Both the position numbers and the translations under genes were made by a program. This document shows, piece after piece, positions 35,415-43,613 of a stretch of 64,000 nucleotides of DNA. The stretch is taken from positions 1 to 64,000 of the forward strand of contig JBMNFB010000010.1 of assembly GCA_050949085.1 (NCBI GenBank), written 5' to 3'. Origin of the DNA: JBMNFB01 sp050949085 (GTDB lineage Bacteria > Bacillota > UBA994 > UBA5500). Each line of letters opens with the position of its first letter. Position 1 is the first letter of the stretch. The notes under the pieces were generated by a model, which was not told the DNA's origin, did no database searches, and saw only the letters and a list, made by a program, of their open reading frames with translations.

Positions 35415-36451
35415 AAGCGGTTGTCATGCAGGTGGAGGGCGGCCAGGCTGTGCTGCTCGGGAATGACGGGCGCTTTGTCCGGATAAGAAACAAAGGCTAT
35501 CAGATTGGAGACGTGGTCACAATGCAGGAACAGAGGCTGGGTAAGGCCCGTTTCAGAGCGATGACGGTAGCAGCGGCGGTATGTATGCTGCTGCTGGGCG
35601 GAGTTGGCTGGGCCTATGCTACCCCTTACTACTATGTCAGCCTCGATGTCAATCCCAGCGTGATGCTGGAAGTCAACTACTTCGAACGGGTCATCAGCAT
35701 ACAGGCCGTCAACGAAGATGCTGCCGAAATCCTGGCTGGACTCAACCTGAAGAATAAGAACGTCGATGCGGCCGTATCTGCAGTGGTCGCCAGCATAGCT
35801 AACGCGGGGTACCTGGCCGAGGGTGGCAATGTCTACGTTGGCTCGGCCGCAGAAAACGGTCACAAGGCAGAGCGGTTGGCCAGCGAGCTGCAGGAGACAG
35901 TCAAGGAAGAAGTGGAGAAGGTTGTCGAGGAGACTGAATCCGAGGTGGAAATTGAGGTCGAATGTAAGGGCCTGGGATACGAGATGGTGCAGAAGGCCAG
36001 GGAACTGCAGATTACTCCAGGCAAGCTGAACATCATCACCCATGTGCTGGGACAGGAGCCCACCGAGGAGAATATCAACATGTCAGTGAAAGAACTGATG
36101 ACCCGGTATCGGGCGGAAAAAGGCAACCATCATCACGAAGACGCTGAGGAGGAAGAGGATTCGGCGGAAGAGGCTGGACCAGGAAACAATGCCGGCAAGA
36201 AAAACCACCACGCCCCCGGTCAGATTAAGAAGCTGGCCAGGCAGGAGCCGCAGGTGCCTGATCAGCCCCCCGTCGATGAAACAGAGATGGATGTTACGAC
36301 GCCGGATGAATCAACTGAGGTGACGCCGGAAGAGACCGATGACGCTGAGACGCCGAAGGGGAAAGGCAAGGGATCTGATACCCATCCAGGCAAGAAGAAG
36401 CCGAACAACCCGGGGAAATCGCCGTCAAAGCCGGGCAAGAAAACAGACTAA
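35411..36451 (+). CDS. rsgI: Anti-sigma-I factor RsgI
   Basis: A 346-residue RsgI-type protein. Residues 1-50 form the cytoplasmic sigma-binding domain (VMQVEGGQAVLLGNDGRFVRI); about 52-72 a membrane helix; next comes YYYVSLDVNPSVMLEVNYFERVISI, which includes the Asn-Pro at which RsgI proteins are reported to self-cleave. The outer domain continues to about 235. The last 110 residues are disordered, acidic then Pro/Gly/Lys-rich, with no carbohydrate-binding module, so the signal sensed is unclear. Confidence 0.88.
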   Translation: MKAVVMQVEGGQAVLLGNDGRFVRIRNKGYQIGDVVTMQEQRLGKARFRAMTVAAAVCMLLLGGVGWAYATPYYYVSLDVNPSVMLEVNYFERVISIQAVNEDAAEILAGLNLKNKNVDAAVSAVVASIANAGYLAEGGNVYVGSAAENGHKAERLASELQETVKEEVEKVVEETESEVEIEVECKGLGYEMVQKARELQITPGKLNIITHVLGQEPTEENINMSVKELMTRYRAEKGNHHHEDAEEEEDSAEEAGPGNNAGKKNHHAPGQIKKLARQEPQVPDQPPVDETEMDVTTPDESTEVTPEETDDAETPKGKGKGSDTHPGKKKPNNPGKSPSKPGKKTD

Positions 36452-36470
36452 ATCTCGCTCTCTCGCTTCA

Positions 36471-36508
36471 GGAAGCCCCCTCGGGTAGTGCACCCGCAGG
36501 GGGCTTCC
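36471..36508 (+). terminator. Terminator after sigI-rsgI
   Basis: GGAAGCCCCC and GGGGGCTTCC form a perfect 10-bp stem; an inner CGGGT/ACCCG pairing extends it. There is only a weak T run. Confidence 0.7.
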
Positions 36509-36650
36509 CTGTCCACGAATAGAGGAAGATCGGCTCGCTGGAAGAAATACAGCTGAGGGAGAGGTTTGGCAAAGGAAGACAAGTGGAGACCCAGGCGACG
36601 GGTTTGTCACTGCTTGTTCGATTACAGGAAAGATGTGGGGCGGGGGAGAG

Positions 36651-38066
36651 ATGATGGCACAGGTTTTGCTGCAGTTGATGGGGGATGAGCTGGCGCAGGC
36701 CCTACCCTGGCTGGAACGCGGTGAGTTTGGACTGGAGGTGCTGGACTTCGCTTCCCCGGCACTGCTGGAGGGAGACTGGAGGGCACGCCTGGGAGAGCTG
36801 CAGGCCCTCTGCCGGCGCCTGCCGGGACCGATCAGCATGCACGGCCCGTTTCTGGACCTGCGCCCGGCGAGCCCCGAGCCACGCCTGCGGGATCTGACGC
36901 GGCAGCGCTACCGGCAGGCGCTGGAGATCGCCCACGAACTGGACGCGCGCTATCTGGTGCTGCACACCCAGTTTGATCCCAACGTCAGTCAGCCCAATTA
37001 CCCGCAACTCTGGCTGGAAGGGACGCTGGGTTTTTTCCGCGAGCTCCTGCCGGAGATCAAGGCGGCCGGGACGACTATCCTGCTGGAGAATATGTGGGAT
37101 CGTCGCCCAGATGTGCTGGCTGAGTTGTTGCAGCAGCTGCCGCCAGAACAGTTTGCTGCCTGTCTGGATGTGGGGCATGCGCATCTTCACTCGGCAGTTG
37201 GCTGGGCAGACTGGATCAGTGCACTGGGCGAGCGCCTCGTCTACGTGCATCTCTCGGATAATGAGGGTGAGTGGGATCAGCACCTGCCCCTGGGGAGAGG
37301 GACGATCCGCTTCCCGGATTTTCTGCCGGCGCTGCAGGAGCTGAAACGGGATCCCTGGTTTGTGCTGGAGGTCAAACGCTGGCGTGAGGCTCAGGAGAGT
37401 CTGGCGCATCTCGGCTGGTGGGAGGGTGACAAGACGTCACGCGTCATGGATGCCAGAGGCTTCGATGAATGGGCTCCTGCCTATGATGCTTCGGTCAGAA
37501 GCGCGGAAGCCAGAGACGAATACCCCTTTGCTGCGTACCAGGCGGTCCTGGACGAAGTCCTGGACCAGGTACAGGCTGTTTCCGGCAAGAGAGTGCTTGA
37601 TCTGGGGTTTGGTACGGCGACATTGACGGAGCAGTTGTACGCCGCAGGCTATTCGATCACCGGCATTGATTTCTCCTCGGAGATGATCCGCATCGCCCAG
37701 GCAAAGATGCCGCAGGCGACGCTGCTTGCCCACGATTTTGCCCAGGGTCTGCCTGCGGATTTTGCGGGGAATTACGATGCGGTTCTCTTCACATATTCCA
37801 TTCACCATCTGCCTTTCGCTAACCAGATTCGCCTCCTGAACCAGTTGCGACAGCATCTGAGCAGGGGAGGAAAGATCATCATCGGTGATGTGATGACCAA
37901 AAACGCCGCCGAAATGGAGGCGGCGCAGGCAAAGGATGATCATCTCTGGGACTATGAAGAATCGTATCCGATAGCGGAGGAGCTGCAGCGGGCTCTCCCC
38001 TGGGCTCGTGTCACCTTCTATCAGAAATCCTACTGTTCGGGGGTGCTCGTTCTGGAGGAGCGGTAG
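36651..38066 (+). CDS. Fusion of xylose-isomerase-like TIM barrel and SAM methyltransferase
   Basis: A 471-residue protein from ATG 36651 (or 36654), with GGGGGAG before it. Residues 1-265 are an AP-endonuclease-2/xylose-isomerase-like barrel: ISMHGPFLDL, YLVLHTQFDP, TILLENMWDRRPD, CLDVGHAHLH, YVHLSDNEGEWDQHLPLGRG and VLEVKRW carry the metal-binding His/Glu/Asp set. Residues 270-471 are a class I methyltransferase: FDEWAPAYD, KRVLDLGFGTATLTEQL, GIDFSSEMIRIA, FTYSIHHLP. The methyltransferase part resembles YrrT-like proteins. I know each domain separately but not this fusion. Substrate unknown; the two activities may act in turn on one small molecule. Confidence 0.75.
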   Translation: MMAQVLLQLMGDELAQALPWLERGEFGLEVLDFASPALLEGDWRARLGELQALCRRLPGPISMHGPFLDLRPASPEPRLRDLTRQRYRQALEIAHELDARYLVLHTQFDPNVSQPNYPQLWLEGTLGFFRELLPEIKAAGTTILLENMWDRRPDVLAELLQQLPPEQFAACLDVGHAHLHSAVGWADWISALGERLVYVHLSDNEGEWDQHLPLGRGTIRFPDFLPALQELKRDPWFVLEVKRWREAQESLAHLGWWEGDKTSRVMDARGFDEWAPAYDASVRSAEARDEYPFAAYQAVLDEVLDQVQAVSGKRVLDLGFGTATLTEQLYAAGYSITGIDFSSEMIRIAQAKMPQATLLAHDFAQGLPADFAGNYDAVLFTYSIHHLPFANQIRLLNQLRQHLSRGGKIIIGDVMTKNAAEMEAAQAKDDHLWDYEESYPIAEELQRALPWARVTFYQKSYCSGVLVLEER

Positions 38067-38072
38067 ACTGGA

Positions 38073-38759
38073 CTACCCGGCGGCTTCCAGGCGGGCCAGT
38101 TCGGCCTCCAGCCGCTCCAGGACTTCGGATCTCTCCTGGCGGAAGTTATCGGTCTGGAAATAGATCGCCTCTCCCACCCGGATCTCCTGCTGCTTAGCCG
38201 GGATGTGCAGGGGAATAAAGGCCACATGCTGCCCGGTCTCCCGATAGTAGAACCGCTCCAGCTGTAAGAACCCCTCGTACATCTGACCCATCTGGGCGCT
38301 GGTGTCGGTATACTCCACGTCAGGACAGATGAGGATGTTCTCGCCGGCGGCCAGCGCGGCCACGCTACGGTGGAACGTCTGGAGAATGTCGCGCGAGGCG
38401 CGGTAGACGGGGATGGCCCGGATGATCCACATCAGGGCGCTGATCACAAAGGAGGCCAGCCAGGCCAGCACAGCCGCCAGCGGCCTCCAGATACCGAAGC
38501 GCTCGGTGAATGTATAGTCGTAGTACTGGCGGAAGCAGGCCTGCCGATCGCAGAAGACGCTGAGCACCCAGACGCGCAGGCGCAAGTCAAACCAGGTGAC
38601 GCTGAGTATCGGCCCGCGCAGGTTCTGATGATGCACGATATATACGGCAGGTTGAACGGGATGCGCTCCCTCCTGGCGAGAAACCTGCCGCTTGCGCGTG
38701 AAGCAGCGGAAGAGAAAGACCACCAGCCAGTAGAGCAGATTGCGAAAGAAGTCGATCAT
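38073..38759 (-). CDS. PlsC-like acyltransferase homologue, unusual active site
   Basis: A 228-residue membrane-associated protein: hydrophobic N-terminus (FRNLLYWLVVFLF), a membrane segment near 95-118, then AIPVYRASRDILQTFHRSVAALAAGENILICPDVEYTD, which is the later part of the lysophospholipid acyltransferase fold. The catalytic HX4D box appears as VHHQNLRGP, without the Asp, so catalysis may differ or be lost. It lies 22 bp downstream of a glycosyltransferase gene on the same strand, suggesting joint work on a glycolipid. Confidence 0.55.
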   Translation of the reverse strand: MIDFFRNLLYWLVVFLFRCFTRKRQVSRQEGAHPVQPAVYIVHHQNLRGPILSVTWFDLRLRVWVLSVFCDRQACFRQYYDYTFTERFGIWRPLAAVLAWLASFVISALMWIIRAIPVYRASRDILQTFHRSVAALAAGENILICPDVEYTDTSAQMGQMYEGFLQLERFYYRETGQHVAFIPLHIPAKQQEIRVGEAIYFQTDNFRQERSEVLERLEAELARLEAAG

Positions 38760-38781
38760 CTTTCTCGCTCCCTGAGCCCGA

Positions 38782-39537
38782 TCATTTGATCAACCCCAGG
38801 ATCAGCCGCCAGAGGATAAACAGCGAATCACCGATGGTGCTGTAGTGGGAGTTGGCGTTATTGTCGTAGTAGACGGTGGCGATCGGGATGGTCAGCAGTT
38901 TCAGGTTGTGCCGCTTGGCATGGATCAGCATATTGATCTCCAGATCGTAGCGCTCGCCTTCCAGGTCGACCATCCAGCTGATGGCCTGCAGGGGGATGCC
39001 GCGCAGCCCGGTCTGGGTGTCGTGCAGCTCGACGCCATACCACCAGTGGAATACGCGACTGGTCAGGGTGTTGCCGATGTAGCTGCGCAGCGGCACGTTC
39101 TCCTCCTGGAAGTTGCGCACTCCCAAAATAAGTGATTCCTGCTCTGCGGCGAGCCTCTCCCCGATCTTGCAGATATCATCTATCGTATGTTGGCCGTCGG
39201 CATCGGCTGTGACGACGCCGTCCAGCTGCTGGTGGTGTTTCAGGACATGGGCAAAAGCCGTCTTTAGCGCCCGGCCCTTGCCGCGGTTTATTGGATGCCT
39301 GAGGACAGCGCAGTTATCCATCTTTTCCACTGCGTCAAAGATGGGGTCGTATGATTCATCACTACCATCGTTAACGACTATTACCTGAGCGACCCCTTGC
39401 TGCAGCAGCTGGCGGACCAGGTCCACCATGCCGGGAATCGGATTAAGGGCGGGAATAATCACAGCATAGTTTTTTGTCTCCGCACTGGGTAGCGCAGTCT
39501 GGGCCGCAGGCGCTGATTCTCTAATCTGTCTCTTCAA
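38782..39537 (-). CDS. Family 2 glycosyltransferase
   Basis: A 251-residue GT-A enzyme: YAVIIPALNPIPGMVDLVRQL, VNDGSDESYDPIFD, NRGKGRALKTAF, the DxD-like TADADGQHTIDDI, and LRGIPLQAISWMVDLEGERYDLEINMLIHA. It resembles dolichyl/undecaprenyl-phosphate sugar transferases. TTG 39537 has AGGAGGTG at 5 nt. The following acyltransferase-like gene is probably in the same operon. Confidence 0.85.
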   Translation of the reverse strand: MKRQIRESAPAAQTALPSAETKNYAVIIPALNPIPGMVDLVRQLLQQGVAQVIVVNDGSDESYDPIFDAVEKMDNCAVLRHPINRGKGRALKTAFAHVLKHHQQLDGVVTADADGQHTIDDICKIGERLAAEQESLILGVRNFQEENVPLRSYIGNTLTSRVFHWWYGVELHDTQTGLRGIPLQAISWMVDLEGERYDLEINMLIHAKRHNLKLLTIPIATVYYDNNANSHYSTIGDSLFILWRLILGLIK

Positions 39538-39713
39538 AGCGCACCTCCTGCAATCCTGTTCTAAGGGATATTTCTTGATTATGCCCGTTGAGTCCTCTGC
39601 CTAACGCAAAACACTGTTCCTTTCCACATGGCTCATCCTGCTGCCAATAGCGGGCGGGTCACTCCTTCCAGCCGCAATAAACATGATATTATACGAACAA
39701 ATTAGAAGCAACG

Positions 39714-40817
39714 TCAGCCGCCGGTTGGCCCCTTGCCTAACCGGCGCTGCGCCAGCAAGAGGTCAACCATCCGCCCGTAGCTCTGGATTCCGTCGCGCTG
39801 CCGATTGGCCTTGAGATAGGCATCGTTCACCTGTCGCGAGACCTGCTCGACGACGCCGCTATAGCGCGACCAGAACTCCTGGAGCGCCGCCAGGTCGCGC
39901 CGGACGGCGGCGTCAATGCCTGACGTAATCTCCTGATACCGGGCTGCATCGCGCTGGCGCAACTGAGAGCCGACCCTGATCATCGCCGAGAGGGTCCCCG
40001 AATACTGAAAGTCGGGGTCAGGGTGGGCGGTGCAGACCAGCCAGGCGATGAAGTTGGCCTCGTCCTCGCGGGCGAAACCGCGCTGATGTGCCATCTCGTG
40101 GCAGGCGGTGAACGGTATCGGCCAATCAGGCATGGCCAGATTGACGTTGGCCTCCGCCGTGAACGGAAAGTACATGCCGGCAGTGCCTGTGTACGACCAG
40201 GGATGCGAGAGCATGACGCCCTTGGGACGTCCGTAATCGCCGCCCAGATAGGGGTAGCGGGCGGCCGCAGCCTCATAGCCGCACGGCGCACGGCGCAAGG
40301 CATCCTGTTTGCCGTTCGCCAGCCGCATCACACCGGCGGCGTCCTCCTCCACCAGCCGACGCAACGCGTTCGTCTGGTCCACCAGTTCGGCATACAGCTC
40401 GGCCAGCTCGGCCAGCGGGGAGGGTTCCACCGGCAGCCCGGCCAGCTCGGCAAAGGGCAGGCGGCAGTAGTTCAACCCCCAGAGCAGGATAAAGGCGAAG
40501 TAAGCGAGACAGGCGGCTGCCAGCACCCGTAAGGCCAGCCGTCCCCAGTGCAGGCTGCTGCGCCGCACGAGCAGCAGGTAAAGCGCCCGGGCGGTCGTAG
40601 CCGGCACCGCCAGGAGGATCGCAACGACAACGATCTCGGCCAGAGAGAAGGGGAAGAGGCCGGTCAGGCGGCTGAGGGGACGATTGACAAGCGGAAAGAA
40701 GGCCTGTGAGAAGCCTTTCTCCACCCACTGCGGCCGACTGGCGCCCAACTGAACCAGGATGAAACCGAGAGGGGCCAGCCAGAACATCCAGCTCAGCCTG
40801 CCTAGCAGTCTTCGCAT
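39714..40817 (-). CDS. DUF3810 membrane protein with HExxH motif
   Basis: A 367-residue protein with three membrane segments in the first 130 residues and a large outer domain containing TACHEMAHQRGFAREDEANFIAWL, a zinc-protease-like HExxH with a downstream Glu. This is the DUF3810 pattern. It is probably a membrane-bound metallopeptidase, but no substrate is known. Its start overlaps the stop of ung (ATGA). Confidence 0.8.
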   Translation of the reverse strand: MRRLLGRLSWMFWLAPLGFILVQLGASRPQWVEKGFSQAFFPLVNRPLSRLTGLFPFSLAEIVVVAILLAVPATTARALYLLLVRRSSLHWGRLALRVLAAACLAYFAFILLWGLNYCRLPFAELAGLPVEPSPLAELAELYAELVDQTNALRRLVEEDAAGVMRLANGKQDALRRAPCGYEAAAARYPYLGGDYGRPKGVMLSHPWSYTGTAGMYFPFTAEANVNLAMPDWPIPFTACHEMAHQRGFAREDEANFIAWLVCTAHPDPDFQYSGTLSAMIRVGSQLRQRDAARYQEITSGIDAAVRRDLAALQEFWSRYSGVVEQVSRQVNDAYLKANRQRDGIQSYGRMVDLLLAQRRLGKGPTGG

Positions 40818-41554
40818 CAGGCACCCTCCGTTCCCAGCCAGTCAATCAGCCCCCAGGTCTGCTGGAAGCAATCGGCTCGCAGGAAGTCATCGGCATATTT
40901 CGGGCTGCAGAGCATCGGGTGGCGGGACATATGTACATTGCCGGCGGCGATTTGTGGTAGAAAACTCTGGGCGCTCTTTCCCCAGAGGAACCAGTGCAGG
41001 TCGGGCCTCTGGCCCGAGATGAAGCCGATCAGGTCGGCGGCAAACTCGGCCCAGATCTGTCGGTGGCTGCCGGCACCTGCCCTGACGTCCACCGTCAGGG
41101 CTGTGTTCAGCAGCAGGACGCCCTGGGCTTCCCAGGCGGCGAACAGGCGATCCGGCGGCAGGATTGGGAACCGGCCGTGAGCGATCTCCTGCCTAATCTG
41201 GCTGAACGGCGGAATGCTGGCATATTCCTCCAGGCCGTGGGCCGTCTTGTAGAGGAGTCTGATCAGGTTCTGCAGCGAACGGTTGGTAAACGGCTCCTGC
41301 CAGGACCGGAGGCTGCCCACCTCGAAGGCCCGGCCGGTGGCCGCGCCGGGTTGCAGATAGGGGTCCTGACCGAGGATGACCACCCGCACCGCGCCGAGAT
41401 CCACCTGGAGAAAACGCAGTACCCGGCCCGGCTCCGGGCGATAGTCAGTCCCGATCCGCGCCTCAACCTGCTGCAGCTGCCGGTGGCGTGCCGCGTCGAG
41501 AAAGGGCTGCCAGGCCGGGTGAACCTGCCCGGGGAGGGTACGCAAGTTTCCCAT
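40817..41554 (-). CDS. ung: Uracil-DNA glycosylase, family 1
   Basis: A 245-residue enzyme with VVILGQDPYLQPGAATGRAFEV (catalytic Asp, GQDPY), GVLLLNTALTVDVRAGAGSH, FLWGKSAQSF and, at the place of the usual HPSPLS, HMSRHPMLCS. It removes uracil from DNA. The changed leucine-loop region is a divergence from textbook Ung. ATG 41554 has AAGGTGAG at 5-7 nt; GTG 41560 is the alternative. Confidence 0.88.
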   Translation of the reverse strand: MGNLRTLPGQVHPAWQPFLDAARHRQLQQVEARIGTDYRPEPGRVLRFLQVDLGAVRVVILGQDPYLQPGAATGRAFEVGSLRSWQEPFTNRSLQNLIRLLYKTAHGLEEYASIPPFSQIRQEIAHGRFPILPPDRLFAAWEAQGVLLLNTALTVDVRAGAGSHRQIWAEFAADLIGFISGQRPDLHWFLWGKSAQSFLPQIAAGNVHMSRHPMLCSPKYADDFLRADCFQQTWGLIDWLGTEGA

Positions 41555-41620
41555 CTGCACTCACCTTCTTTCATCCGCTGTTTGCCTCAATTATACACCC
41601 GGAGCAAACAGCGCTGCCAG

Positions 41621-41813
41621 AGAAGCAACAACACCCACTGCCTCCCTCCGGGTTGCAGTGGGTGTCTTGCCTGACACATAGATCTCGCAAGAAGTCAGGG
41701 CATCACCCCTGAGGGTGCATCCCGACAGGACGTTAGTTGAGGGAACGCGAAGCGAGGTGCCTGAAGGGGTGTGCCCTGGCTGAGGGGCCTTGCTCGTGCA
41801 ACAGGCCCTCCTC
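41621..41813. repeat. Dispersed hairpin repeat, copy 1
   Basis: AGAAGCAACAACACCCACTG opens the copy; ACACCCACTGC (41631-41641) and GCAGTGGGTGT (41655-41665) form a perfect 11-bp hairpin. It is followed by GTCAGGGCATCACCCCTGAG and an inverted counterpart GAAGGGGTGTGCCCTGG near 41765, with GTTAGTTGAGGG between. The same blocks recur at 50315-50632 and 56520-56720. The hairpin may end ung-region or ABC transcripts. Confidence 0.6.
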
Positions 41814-43601
41814 CTAACTAGCGCTGATGATATCGGCCAGATGCTTGTGCTGGGTGTTGTAGAGATCGGCGTACATGCCGCCTTTGGCCATCAGTTCCCA
41901 GTGGGAGCCCTGCTCCACAATGCGCCCGTCATCGATGACAAAGATAATATCGGCGTTGCGGATCGTCGACAGCCGATGGGCGATGACAAACGACGTGCGC
42001 CCCTGCAGCAGGCGCTGCAAGGCGGCCTGGATCATCTGCTCCGTCTCGGTATCGATGCTGGACGTCGCTTCGTCCAGAATCAGAATCCGCGGGTTGGCCA
42101 GCAGGGCGCGGGCAAAGGCCAGCAGCTGCCGCTGTCCGGTGGAGAGGGTACCGCCGCGCTCCTCGGTGGGCGTGTCATATCCCTCGCTCAGCTGCTGGAT
42201 GAAGCTGTGGGCATTGACCGCGTCGGCCGCAGCGATGATCTCCTGTAGCTCGGCGCCGAGGCGACCATATTCGATGTTCTCCCGGACCGTGCCCGAGAAA
42301 ATGAACGTATCCTGAAGGACAATACCCAGCTGCGAGCGGAACGAGGCCAGGGTTACGTCGCGGAGATCCCTGCCGTCCACCCGGACGGCACCCGCCGTCG
42401 GGTCGTAGAAGCGGGCCAGGAGATTGATGATTGTTGTCTTGCCGGCGCCGGTGGGCCCTACCAGAGCTACCGTCTGCCCGGGTTGCACCGTCAGGCTGAC
42501 GTTGTGCAGCACTTCCTGACCTTCCTGATAGCCGAAACAGACCTGGTCGAACTCGACCTTGCCCTCAATGCGCGGCATGGGCACCGCGTCAGGCGAATCC
42601 ACTACCTGAGGCTTGGTATCGAGAAATTCAAACACCCGATGCGCCGAGGCCATCGCCCCCAGCATCTGGCTGTAGACGCGGCTGAAGGCGCTGAGGGGCT
42701 GCCAGAACTTATCCAGGTAGTTGATAAAGGCCCAGATGGCACCGATGGTCAGCACTCCGGCCAGATATTGTCTGGCGCCCACCCAGAGAATCAGGGCGGC
42801 CCCCAGTGAACCTAATAGTTCCAGCATCGGCCAGAACAGGTTTTCCAGGCGGAGGACGCGCATGAACACCTCGACCCTATGCAGCACCGCCTCCCGGAAC
42901 TTCCGTGAGTTGAGGTCCTGGCGGGAGAAGACCTGAATCACCTGCATGCCGGTGATGCTTTCGTTGAGATGAGCGTTGATGGAGGCTACCGCCTTGCGCA
43001 CGTTGAGCCAGCCCCGCTCCAGGCTGCGCTCCATCTTGGCCAGGAAGAGGCCGAGCAGCGGTAGCGCCGCAAAGCAGAGCAGCGCCAGTTGCCAGTTCAT
43101 GGAGAGCATGATCACAACAATGCCGATCAGGCTCAGGGATTGGGTGATCATCGAGATGACAGCGCCGTTGATGAACTCGCTGATGGCGTTGACGTCAGAG
43201 GTGACTCGCGACATGATCTTCCCTACCGGTCGCCCATCATAGAAGTCAAACGACAGGTTCTGGATGTGATCAAACAACTCCTGGCGCATCTCATAGAGAA
43301 TCCGCTGGCCGGTCCAGCTGAGCATCCGGGTGTGCCAGCGCGAGATCAGCCACATCGCGATTCGCACGCCCAGAAACAGCAGGATCAGCCGATTCAGCAA
43401 CGAGAAGTCGCCACTGGCAATGGCGTTGTCCAGAATCGATTTGACGATCAGCGGCTCGATCAGATTAGCCCCGGTGACGGCCAGCATCAGCACCAGTACC
43501 AGCAGCAAGCGGTGCCGGTGCGGCTTCAGGTAGCCCAGCATGCGGAACAGCAGCCGGCGGTCAAATTCGTGTTCGTGTTCTTCCTCGTCAAGATCGTACA
43601 T
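41814..43601 (-). CDS. ABC exporter half-transporter (second subunit)
   Basis: A 595-residue half-transporter: six membrane helices (to about 310) and an ATPase domain with VALVGPTGAGKTT, Q-loop GIVLQDTF, signature LSTGQRQ (not LSGGQ), Walker B ILILDEATSSID and H-loop IAHRLS. It pairs with the gene upstream, resembling BmrC/BmrD- and YheI/YheH-type multidrug exporters. The His-rich, acidic N-terminus (DEEEHEHEF) is like that of YheH-type subunits. ATG 43601 or GTG 43607; the gene starts 13 bp after its partner's end. Confidence 0.9.
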   Translation of the reverse strand: MYDLDEEEHEHEFDRRLLFRMLGYLKPHRHRLLLVLVLMLAVTGANLIEPLIVKSILDNAIASGDFSLLNRLILLFLGVRIAMWLISRWHTRMLSWTGQRILYEMRQELFDHIQNLSFDFYDGRPVGKIMSRVTSDVNAISEFINGAVISMITQSLSLIGIVVIMLSMNWQLALLCFAALPLLGLFLAKMERSLERGWLNVRKAVASINAHLNESITGMQVIQVFSRQDLNSRKFREAVLHRVEVFMRVLRLENLFWPMLELLGSLGAALILWVGARQYLAGVLTIGAIWAFINYLDKFWQPLSAFSRVYSQMLGAMASAHRVFEFLDTKPQVVDSPDAVPMPRIEGKVEFDQVCFGYQEGQEVLHNVSLTVQPGQTVALVGPTGAGKTTIINLLARFYDPTAGAVRVDGRDLRDVTLASFRSQLGIVLQDTFIFSGTVRENIEYGRLGAELQEIIAAADAVNAHSFIQQLSEGYDTPTEERGGTLSTGQRQLLAFARALLANPRILILDEATSSIDTETEQMIQAALQRLLQGRTSFVIAHRLSTIRNADIIFVIDDGRIVEQGSHWELMAKGGMYADLYNTQHKHLADIISAS

Positions 43602-43613
43602 AGCCACTCCGGA

